A DNA stretch of 21,138 bases from Plakobranchus ocellatus (Eukaryota > Mollusca > Gastropoda > Plakobranchidae): NCBI GenBank assembly GCA_019648995.1, contig BLXT01001025.1, positions 56,337-77,474 on the forward strand, written 5' to 3'. Below are positions 7,750 through 15,861 of this stretch, one piece after another. The notes under the pieces were generated by a model. The model worked only from the letters and a program-made list of their open reading frames with translations. It ran no database searches and was not told where the DNA came from. Every line of letters begins with the position of its first letter. Within the stretch, counting starts at the first letter, position 1. The translations under genes and the position numbers were made by a program.

Positions 7750-8105
7750 TCCCAAGTTGGAAGTGATACTGACTAAGTAATATAACGCCCATCTCATCAA
7801 TCTACCATTCTCTGACTTTGCTTTATTCAGATACAGCAGTGGCGCATGATCGGTCTCGATCAAAAATTCTCTACCCCATAGGTACGACTTGCGACAGCCC
7901 AGAGGAGTGCTAAGCACTTCTATTCAACAACAGAATACTTTTGTTCCCTAGGCAACAGTTTCCTGCTTAATTTTACGACTGGGACTGTTTGTCCGTCGTG
8001 TTCCTGGTTTAATGTTACTCCTAGCCTAGTATCACTGGCAACGGTAGACAATATAAACGGTTTCCGGAATTCAGGTAGCTTCAGCACTGGCTGCGATGTC
8101 AAAAA
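7750..8105 (-). pseudogene. Retroelement RT-associated RNase H
   Basis: TSQPVLKLPEFRKPFILST, then LNQEHDGQTVPVVKLSRKLL, then PREQKYSVVE and REFLIETDHAPLLYLNKAKS match the RNase H-like domain that follows reverse transcriptase in Ty3/Gypsy pol. The TDHAPL and LP.EQKYSVVE motifs are diagnostic. It degrades the RNA strand during cDNA synthesis in intact relatives. Part of a broken element. Confidence 0.8.
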
Positions 8106-8129
8106 GTGTTTAAATTTTGAAAGGCCCAG

Positions 8130-8440
8130 AGCTGAGCTTCCCGCTGTGCTGTGCTCAATGCCTCATATGAGTCATGATTATATCCACGTTGTCCGCGGTT
8201 TCTCTTCGTACCAATGCTGGTGTTTCTAAGAGGATGCTTGGGGGCATTCCCGTACTTTCTGGGTTCCCCATCACATCTGCCTCTTCCGTCTCCGTGACGA
8301 CGGCGGAGACTGAACGCTGCAAAACTCCTGCAATAGCTACCGGTGATAGGGTTTCGGCTTTTGACTGTTCACGGCTGTGGTAACGCTTCAAAATGTTTAC
8401 ATGAAACGTTTTTTCTTTCTTCCCCTATTTTTTATTCGGT
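8130..8440 (-). pseudogene. Retroelement pol linker between integrase and RNase H
   Basis: An open but motif-poor stretch (for example VVTETEEADVMGNPESTGMP) following the integrase C-terminal part. I recognise no domain. In Gmr1-type elements the segment between integrase and RT is of this variable kind. Confidence 0.4.
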
Positions 8441-8449
8441 AGTTGTTAT

Positions 8450-9600
8450 GAATCTTTGCCTCAACCACCTCAAATGGTCCATTGAAGCTTATTGTTGGAT
8501 TTGGGAATGAGCAAGAGGACTTGGTCTCCAACCTCAAAAGAGCGCGGTTTGATCTTCTTGTCAAAATGTTGACGATACCTAGCCGCAGATTTCTTAAGTT
8601 TCTCTTTCCGTCAGCTCAAGTCTCTCATGCAGATCAACCACAAACTGGTATGTGGTTTTAACATCTGGGTCATCTGTCTCCCTGGTCCACAGTTCTCTCA
8701 AAACAGCCATTGGGCCTCGCACTGTCCTTCCAAACAACAATTCGAATGGAGCAAAGCCAATAGATTCTTGTGGGGCTTCTCTATATGCGAACAGGGCTGC
8801 TGGGAGATACCGATCCCAATCTCGCGGTCGCTCTGCAGTTAGTTTTTTTGATGATGGACTTTATAGTCCCATTAAAGCGCTCAACAAGTCCGTTCGCCTG
8901 TGGGCGATACGGGGTGGTTGTGAGCTGCTTGATTGAAAGAAGCCTACACACTTCTTTCATTAAATCTGACGTGAACTGCGTGCCACAGTCACTCAGTATT
9001 TCATTTGGTAGGCCTACACGACTGAAAATTTCCATCAAGACCTCTGCCACGGTTTCAGTGTGCATGTTATTCAGCGGAACCGCCTCTGTCGGTAACCTCG
9101 CTCAGATGACGGATGTATCGGTCCGATCAAATCCACCGCAACTAAGGTTGGTCTATTATGGGCATTTGATATAACGGGACTTTAAAAGTCCGGCCCCTTG
9201 GTGTAGATCTTTGGCAAAGACCGCATGACTGGCAAAACCGGATCATAATATTTCCCCATAGATTTGGCCAATAAAAATTGGTTAGAATTTTCTCTGCCGT
9301 TTTCATGGCAGCCAAATGCCCAGCCAACAAGGTATCATGGGCTAAGAACATGACTTTACCCCGCAGACTGGCTGGCACAACCATCTGCTTAATGACATCC
9401 CCATGTTCAACCTTGGAGACTTAAAGTGCCTCACAAGCACTCCCTTTTGGTAAGAGTACCAGCAGTGATTATCTCTGCCAGTATGGATTACATCATCAGT
9501 CTCTGCATTTTTTCTGGCCTGCTCAAGAGTCGGGTCCTCTTGTTTCAGTGCCTTTAATTTATCCCTTGACAGGCCCAAGTCTGATTCCTTGGGTGTCTTT
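8450..9600 (-). pseudogene. Retroelement integrase
   Basis: In order: an N-terminal region (LKALKQEDPTLEQARK), the HHCC zinc-binding domain (AHDTLLAGHLAAMKTAEKIL ... FCQSCGLCQR), and the catalytic core with SDCGTQFTSDLMKEVCRLLS and YRPQANGLVERFNGTIKSI, supplying D and E of the DDE set. The C-terminal part reads GFAPFELLFGRTVRGPM and FEVGDQVLLLIP. Integrase joins element DNA to the host genome. It lies on the gag/protease side of RNase H, the order that marks the Gmr1 group. Part of a broken element. Confidence 0.8.
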
Positions 9601-9689
9601 AACTTTTTTACCTCTCTCTGACTTGCGGCCCTGGTCTCCACAGCAGCAGCATCTTGAGAGTTAGTTTGGTCATGTACTTGGATTCCGGG

Positions 9690-9963
9690 ACATTTTACCC
9701 CGTTTATGTTTATAAGAATGACATCATACAGAGGCTCATCCAACAACGCCGCCTCCACACTGCCTGTGTAATAAGGACAGTCAAGGAACACAATTGTCGT
9801 GGGTACTCTTTTGGTTGACCTATCAGCAAAAGAGACAATTTGTATTCCGGTTTGGGGTTCTGTAGTAGCGACCAGTCCCCTTTTGACAGTTACGGTCGAG
9901 CATCCACTGTCTCTCAGCACAGTGCATTTCTCGCCGTTAACCCGCCCCGGCGCCACAGGCACT
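9690..9963 (-). pseudogene. Retroelement aspartic protease
   Basis: CTVLRDSGCSTVTVKRGLV contains the D-S-G active-site triad of retropepsins. It is followed by a flap-like region and the LYDVILINING stretch in the position of the conserved hydrophobic-hydrophobic-Gly motif. It processes gag and pol in intact relatives. Part of a broken element. Confidence 0.7.
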
Positions 9964-10059
9964 CCAGTGACGTCACATCCTAAGGACAGGCTGCGGACAT
10001 ATGAACGCAATCGCCGCCGTTTCCGTGGATTGGCAGTCTGCATTTGTCTGACAATTTCC

Positions 10060-10236
10060 ACATACGGCTGTCGCTGCTGCCTTCTTCAGGCTCCAGCAAG
10101 TTTCTCTAGTGTGCCCGCGTCTTTTACAGTGGTCCCATCTTAACTGTGACGGGTTTTTGGGCGCCCCCCGCCTTAAACAGTCTATCGATTGATGCCCACT
10201 TTTGCCACAATTTTGGCACATCAATTTTTCCTCCAT
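10060..10236 (-). pseudogene. Retroelement gag zinc knuckles
   Basis: A CxxCx4Hx4C knuckle (CQNCGKSGHQSIDC) is followed by a second related finger (KRRGHTRETC). These bind the element's RNA during packaging. They sit between the gag core and the protease, as expected. Confidence 0.75.
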
Positions 10237-10397
10237 TCAGCCAGCTGTATTTGTTTTTTGTTTTTTTGCAGTTTTTCCGGTCCTCACGTATATTTGCTCA
10301 TCCCACCTTTAGAGAACTGATCGCTCTCACCATGAGCTTCTATGTACTGCTCCGCGAGTATTATTAACTCGGAGCACCGTTTTGGGTTCCTTTCTTT

Positions 10398-11036
10398 TTA
10401 AAAGGAAAATGCGGAGTCCCGCCCACAAGCATTTATGATCTGCTCATACAAGATTAGATCTCTCCAATCTTCAACAGAGCTTTTGTCACGCTCAGAGAGC
10501 TCCAGCCACCGCTCAAGATAAGTTTCCAGCCTAGTTTTGAACTGGCCGATTCTTTCCCCTATCTCGGGTCGGCTTGAGCTAAACCTTACATTAAAGCCTT
10601 CGCTCGTAAGGTTATACCGCTTCAACAGGGCCCTTTTAACAACATCGTCGTCTGTCGACTCATGGTCGCTTAACTATACGTATCTAACTAAGGCCTTTGC
10701 ACTGAGTTATGCGCTTAGATGCACAGCCCAGTTAGCTCTAGGCCAGCCATTTGTGGTGGCAAACCGTTCGAAGCGTAGAAGATAACTCTCCATGTCATCT
10801 CTGCCTTATTTATATTCTGGAACCTTGGGGGCCTTCACTTGACCAGCAGGAGTTCGTATGGTGTTTGGTCCCGCCTCCTCTGGTCGCTGACGAAGGAGCT
10901 CACCTTACTTTTCTAAGATTTGCAACTTTTTCTCCGTCGCCTCGCGATCGAAAACTTTTTGCGCTTCTTTTATTTCTTTTTCTTGGATCAATAACCGATT
11001 GATCTCCGTTTTTCTATTTAATTCTGCCTCTTTATT
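10398..11036 (-). pseudogene. Retroelement gag part
   Basis: A charged, coiled-coil-like start (LLIQEKEIKEAQKVFDREA) is followed by a gag core typical of these elements: ESYLLRFERFATTNGW, LKRYNLTSEGFNVRFSSSRP and FKTRLETYLERWLELSERDK. Such gag proteins form the particle shell and share the SCAN-like fold seen in other Ty3/Gypsy gags. Broken. Confidence 0.65.
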
Positions 11037-11038
11037 TT

Positions 11039-11237
11039 CTCTTTTATTCTGATTATATCAGTCAGGACTTGTAGTCCAACTTAAGGCAAATACTTGCACT
11101 TTTAAAAACTTTAAAGTAAGAACTTTAGCAATTTAACGACGAGCTTCTAAAGTCAAAGGTCGGAGACTTAATCTGCTTCTTCTGCGCTCATGGGGAGGTC
11201 TTCTGCAGGGTCTGAACTAGCTTCAATCTGGTCCCAT
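11039..11237 (-). repeat. Right (5'-side) terminal direct repeat of the retroelement
   Basis: Second copy of the ~200-bp repeat, directly adjoining gag-like sequence on its left and piggyBac sequence on its right. It carries the same AATAAA near its left end. No TATA tract flanks it, and no primer-binding site was recognised beside it, so it is either a shortened LTR or the 5' end of an RNA-like copy. Confidence 0.75.
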
Positions 11238-12012
11238 TTATCTAAGCCCATGTTGTTGTTGTATTGTTGAATGGCAGCAGGGCAAGGCACATCAACTTTA
11301 CACTTTTGCATCTTGTAGCGGGAGACTTTTGCCGCCGGGTTATCTCCAACAAAAGAAGAAATGACATTCACCTTTTTGTTGTCTTACCACCGTAAAGCAT
11401 CAACATTAAAGTCCACATCTACCATACTGTCCATAGCTCCCCTTTTCTCTTTTTTCAGCTCTTTCTCAGGCTTCAGGTGGCATCCTTTCAAGAGATTCTC
11501 TCTGACTTTGCCAGTGTACCAAATCTCCTTTTCTTTCAGGTTTTTTTTACCAGTTAAAGGCTGGAGAACAGATTGTCAGCATAAACTTTGTAACCCTTTC
11601 CCTCAAGTTTTTTTGTCATATTCATGACAATGTATCCTGACACTCCATGTTCAGATCCATGGGTGCTAGTGGATCCTTTGTACACATCAAAGTCATGAAG
11701 TATCCCCTCACTCCCAGCCCTCGCCCACAGTTTTATAACCCATTTGTGAGGTTTATTGCGGATATAATGTTTGATGGAGCTCATGTTTTTGAAAGGCACC
11801 ATGATTTCATCTATGCTTTATGTTCTACTGAGGGTATTTTCTCTAAATTTGTCTGCAGTTGTGTGATACAAGATCTTATTTTCCAAACTTGATCACTGTA
11901 ATTTGTAGTCTTATTGTCATCAAAATGGATAAATCTACAAATTTTCAAGAAATGATTTTGTGTCATGAAGTCTTCAACTGGGGGGCACCTTATCTCTCTA
12001 GATCACTTTTTA
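11238..12012 (-). pseudogene. piggyBac transposase pseudogene, central/catalytic part
   Basis: The minus strand reads VPPVEDFMTQNHFLKICRFI, HFDDNKTTNYSDQVWKIR, then in a shifted frame SIDEIMVPFKNMSSIKHYIR, NKPHKWVIKLWARAG, GYKVYADNLFSSL, and further on LKEKEIWYTGKVRENLLKGC, VDFNVDALRW, DNKKVNVISSFVGDNP and VDVPCPAAIQQYNNNMGLDK. These are the DDE_Tnp_1_7 (piggyBac) blocks. Three expected catalytic aspartates are visible in SIDE, YADN and MGLD. Breaks seen: a stop and frame change near 11815, a stop plus frame change near 11553, and an in-frame stop at WxDNKK (near 11386). The C-terminal third, including the Cys-rich finger, is absent: the sequence changes exactly at the retroelement repeat. 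No TTAA-flanked terminus was recognised, and the N-terminal part upstream of 12012 is unclear. Confidence 0.8.
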
Positions 12013-12626
12013 AAAGTGAAGTACACATGTTATTATTTGTATTTTATTTAGCTAAAACCTTTTGAAGAAAGCAGTGGTGTAATAACTCATCCTTAATAAA
12101 ATTTTGATTGAATCCTCATGCATTTCAAAGAAATAAACTCAGTTTTTCATCAGTCCAAGAGGAGCTATCACATATTTACATGGTATGATTTCGACAATCA
12201 CTGTATGAACCTTATAATGTGTCCTTTGTCTGAGGTAGATGATCATCAACATTGTCAGCGTTGTTATATGTTTACAACTGTTGTTTTGTGTTCTTCTAAC
12301 AAGTTTGCTTGCAAATATATTTCTCATTTTTCTAAAAATTAATCTGTGCTAAGGCTATTGACCATTTTCGTGTGCTGCTCTTCTCTATCTCTGCTTTTGT
12401 ACTTCTGTGCCAGTGATAGATTTTTTTTATATGTTTTGTGGCGGATCCTGAAGTTTTTCTTAATTCTCAATGAATCCATTATTTTCATGCTATTGCAATT
12501 TTGCCCTGATGGTGGAATAGCTCAATTTTTTTTTTACCCCAAAGTGAGTATGTCTCCTGTCGGGCATTTATGTATGAAAAGACATCCATTCTTCATACCA
12601 ATCATAGACTGGTCTATGGGTATATG
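12013..12626. other. Region upstream of the piggyBac remnant, nothing firm
   Basis: It should contain the N-terminal part of the piggyBac gene if that part was retained, but no convincing homologous block was read. It includes a perfect short palindrome, CACTTTT/TAAAAGTG (about 12004-12019). A 128-codon plus-strand frame at 12346-12732 is hydrophobic, crosses a microsatellite and has no motif. Confidence 0.4.
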
Positions 12627-12654
12627 GTGTGTGTGTGTGTATATATATATATAT
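12627..12654. repeat. Compound (GT)n(AT)n microsatellite
   Basis: GTGTGTGTGTGT followed directly by ATATATATATATAT. Simple repeat. Confidence 0.95.
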
Positions 12655-14670
12655 GTTAGATTGGGTCTGACCTCAGCCCACGTATCATATTCTGGTTTTT
12701 CCCCTTTCCCTCTCCAATGTGTGGCCTGCTAGTGCTAGGCTACATGAATCCTGATGATCACTGTATATTTGCTGTGGGGCATGATGGAGCCAAAAAGGGC
12801 ATGAGATAAATGGGTTTTGTTGACTAAGTCAGCCAATGGTTTGCTTTTAGGCCCATGTTCAGAATCAACTCAATGGACCTTTTATCATTTTTATGTCTTG
12901 CAAAGAAATGTATGTGTATGTATGTCATTATTTATATGCATAAGAGCGAATGATTTGAGTAAGCCTTAATGCACATGTATATAAATTTTATTATTATGTG
13001 AATACTGTTAATAAAAGATTATTTAGAATGTAATACATTTATTAATCAGTCATATTTTAATCTGTGGCTAAAGAAACTAGTCTGGGAATGGGCTGTATTT
13101 TCTTCCTGGCCACTTATAAAACTGCCCCAACCCTTTTGCTTTTTTGTTTGCTTGTTATCAAATTTTTATGCTTATAACTGTTTTTGTTAATGTTGACATG
13201 GTTTTGATAACTTGTTTTCTAAAACAAATCTTATCTCATTTTTTTTGTATGTTTTTAAAATGAATTTTATGAACAGTTGCACATGCCTGACAAAACTTTG
13301 ACCTGTAAAGAAAAGAAATTATTTTTGAAGAGAAAATCTGCATTTTAAAATATATACTTTCACTAAATCTTTCAAATCTAGTTGAATTATTGTTTTCTTA
13401 TGAAAAAAAAAGAAGAGATTATAGCATTAGATAAATGATGAGAATGGCTATTAAATAAAAATAAAACCTCATGAACTTTCGTACCCTCTGAAAGTCTGAA
13501 AGAAATGAAACCATGAAAAAATACATTGGTCAGTCAAATGTTGCAGAAAAGTTATGATGTTGTCGATATAGCTTTTACAATGGAGCTAATCTCAAACTGG
13601 TAATGCATATACAAATTTTTGTGGAGTGTCAAAAAAATCCACAAAAAAATAGATATGTTACTAGAGGTCGTGATATTTTATATGGGCATATTTTAAATCA
13701 AAAAGTTATTTTAAGGATTTACAAAATGACATTTTACAACCTTATAATTATTAAGCTGGCGAAACAAAATATGCAAGTAACATTTTAATAACCATAATGT
13801 TCTGGAACTTTGTACACCCCAAGTCAAAGCTAAAGGGAAGAAATAGCATTAAATGTTTGCTGTACAATTTTTGTTTTCTTGAGAATATATTTAAGTGAAA
13901 TAATAAAAATCAGCTATGGATTTGGCTAGTATGGTTAAAGTTAAAGCAGTGTGAAGTAAAACAAAGCACAGAGTAAAATTTTGTGTCTTATACTTTTTTG
14001 CTAATATCTTTTCAACAATTAAAGGATTTCCTTGAATTTGAAGAAAATAAGAGAATTTAAACTCAAAGATCACTGCACCATTGGTAGACTGTATTTGCTT
14101 CTTTGCACCTGTCTATGGTATCTGACCCTCCAATAATAGCAATGTTTCTGGCTTATTAAAAAAGTGATTAGGAATAACTTAAGTGAATGCAGATAACTAC
14201 TGTTTATACTTAAAATGAGAATAACATATTGATTTTATAAGTCATGTATTGAATGAAACTGTACTTTTCACTGCCATGTTACATATACATGTATGGAAAT
14301 AAAAAGCTAAACAAACCAAAATATATTGTTTCTGTTATATATATTTATTTTAGGTCTATTTTTTTGTATGTCGAATCCTCTTTTTAATTGACTGTAAAGC
14401 TTTAGATAAGATTAAAAGAAAAACAATTGAACTAGGGTTTGCTGATGATTCTATTAAACATTTTTTTGTCTCTGCAGTGAAAGAAACTAGAATAGAAATG
14501 TTTAGGACACAATGGAGAAACCTAAACTATTAATAGTCCTGTAGCAAAATATAAGGTTTTAGCTCTTACTATTACACAATAGCAAAATGTGGATGCATAG
14601 AGGAGATATCATGTTGCTAGGCTTTGCCTTGTTTTAGTTATTGCTTTCCTAAGTTACTTTACAGTATACC
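12655..14670. other. AT-rich DNA with no recognised gene
   Basis: Scattered AATAAA words on both strands, A/T homopolymers and short chance frames. 12660-12900 is slightly GC-richer and could be an old untranslated region or repeat, but nothing diagnostic was seen. Confidence 0.5.
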
Positions 14671-14673
14671 CCA

Positions 14674-14880
14674 TCAACATTTACAGTGTATGAGTCTCTT
14701 TAATTTTGGTGCTCTACTCATTCTCCCTTTTGACTTCTCACCAGGCAATAAACTTAAGTTTAATTGAAGCAGAGGCTCTGTTGAATGAGTTACTTTAAAG
14801 GATCGTTTGTGAGGCTTCCAGTAAAAATCAGAGGTTGCTGTGGATACTTTTGCACTAGAAACTTTAAATAGGTACCCCAA
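14674..14880 (-). other. Unrecognised small open frame, possible exon or gene fragment
   Basis: An open minus-strand frame without an ATG at its start (it opens at TTG and continues open further upstream). It reads SSAKVSTATSDFYWKPHKRS, FKVTHSTEPLLQLNLSLLPG, EKSKGRMSRAPKLKRL and ends HCKC. Its mixed, basic composition is less biased than the other chance frames in the right half. No family is recognised and no clear splice pair bounds it. It may be chance. Confidence 0.15.
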
Positions 14881-15398
14881 ACCGAAATTTCAAATTGACT
14901 ACATAACTTATATTATGTGTTTAATTAATAGATCTCAGTGAGATAAGAACAGAGCAAAAAAAATTGTGAAAATCGGACAATATTTATAGAAGTTACGTTC
15001 TTCTAAAGTACGCGAGTTTGGGTACTCTTGGAGACCGTGAAAAATCAGCATGGAAAGCCAACTTTTGACATCCATATTATAAAAAGTATTGATCCTAAAC
15101 TCTTGCAACTTCTACATCACACCTAGAACAAAAAGTACTGCACACTCAATTTTTTTCAGAGGTCTAAATCAATTTAAAGTACTTTTTTATTCACTTGCAA
15201 CATGGCCCAACGCCACTTTTTACAAAATTTGGCAAGGGAGGCAAAAAAAACCCGAATTTTTTCAAAGTTTAAATTTCATAAAATTTTTAATTATTGGGCC
15301 ATATATTTGATACTTATGTCAAAATAACCAGAAAATAAAGTTCTAAAACATTAAATAAAAATGAATTAATGTTATAAAAGCAGTATTAAACAATATTC
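14881..15398. other. Non-coding region, possibly an unidentified repeat
   Basis: A stretch with mixed composition (for example GTGAAAATCGGACAATATTT and ACGCGAGTTTGGGTACTCTT) that resembles dispersed non-coding repeats more than random AT DNA. It has no coding motif or terminal repeats that I can see. Confidence 0.25.
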
Positions 15399-15530
15399 AT
15401 GGATCAGGAAACTTTTAAAAATACAATATCTTCAAAGGGAAAGCCCACACTGGAGGCGATGCAACTTGCAATAGCTGATGAGATGGACTATGTGTTGCAC
15501 TTACTGTACTTTACCCAACTCCAAGTAAGC
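15399..15530 (+). other. Unrecognised open frame ending at a donor-like site
   Basis: ATG at 15399 opens MDQETFKNTISSKGKPTLEA then MQLAIADEMDYVLHLLYFTQ LQ, followed by CAA|GTAAGC at about 15523-15531, a plausible 5' splice site. The frame itself stays open to 15647. The composition is protein-like, but no family is recognised and no promoter or acceptor is established. It could be an exon or a fragment of one, or chance. Confidence 0.2.
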
Positions 15531-15626
15531 CTGATAATTTACATAAAAAGACTGGCCTTGAGGTCCGCATGGCATCAATCTGTAGAATTATGCATGGTCA
15601 CTTCGTGGCATCACCCTTTCCCTTAT

Positions 15627-15770
15627 CCAATAGAGGGACTGACGTAACATGAGGTTGTAATACACAAAAGATAACTCCGATGCCCTAGACTAGATGAAAG
15701 TTTCAGCCGACTTGGTGTGCTCTCGCACCAAAGAAACTAGAGTTTTCAAGCATGTATTGTTGGACACGTG
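15627..15770. promoter_or_regulatory. Cluster of promoter-type motifs in a GC-richer island
   Basis: CCAAT at 15627-15631, a CRE/AP-1-like TGACGTAA at 15640-15647, a small hairpin (TTGGTG/CACCAA, 8-base loop, about 15714-15733) and a CACGTG E-box at 15765-15770. They lie in a compositional island (about 15540-15840) that ends at a 17-base T run near 15845-15861. Each motif is short and could occur by chance; only the cluster is notable. An old SINE-like insertion is an alternative reading. Confidence 0.2.
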
Positions 15771-15861
15771 AACTGCTGCCACCAGTGTGGGCTCGGCCTA
15801 AGTTGCGCATGGTTTGACAGAATGGGGACAAAGGCATAAAGGGTTTTTTTTTTTTTTTGTT

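Larger units (their letters stand above)
7137..11237 (-). mobile_element. Ty3/Gypsy LTR retroelement fossil, Gmr1-like
   Basis: A broken LTR retroelement read leftward, bounded by direct repeats at 11039-11237 and 7137-7337. Recognisable parts in order: coiled-coil and gag core (~11036-10398), CCHC zinc-knuckle region (10236-10060), aspartic protease (~9963-9690), integrase zinc-binding and core domains (~9600-8450), a linker (~8440-8130), and RT-associated RNase H (~8105-7750). Integrase lies upstream of RNase H, the arrangement known from the Gmr1 clade of Ty3/Gypsy rather than from ordinary Gypsy elements. The copy is plainly non-functional, with many breaks (roughly ten or more), and some expected parts are not recognisable. 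The two end repeats differ at about 5-6% of positions, suggesting a moderately old insertion. Confidence 0.8.

Noticed and set aside
8174-9174. Plus-strand open frames (8174-8383, 8627-8842, 8652-8936, 8770-9174)
   Set aside because: They are antisense shadows of the retroelement integrase region, whose homology is clearly on the minus strand.
9799-10143. 114-codon plus-strand open frame
   Set aside because: Antisense to the protease and zinc-knuckle part of the retroelement; no independent support.
12346-12732. 128-codon plus-strand open frame
   Set aside because: Hydrophobic and low-complexity, runs through the GT/AT microsatellite, and has no domain or splice context.
15540-15861. tRNA-derived SINE ending in the T17 run
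   Set aside because: No A-box or B-box promoter was found, and the homopolymer is T on the strand that would be needed to show A; kept only as an alternative.
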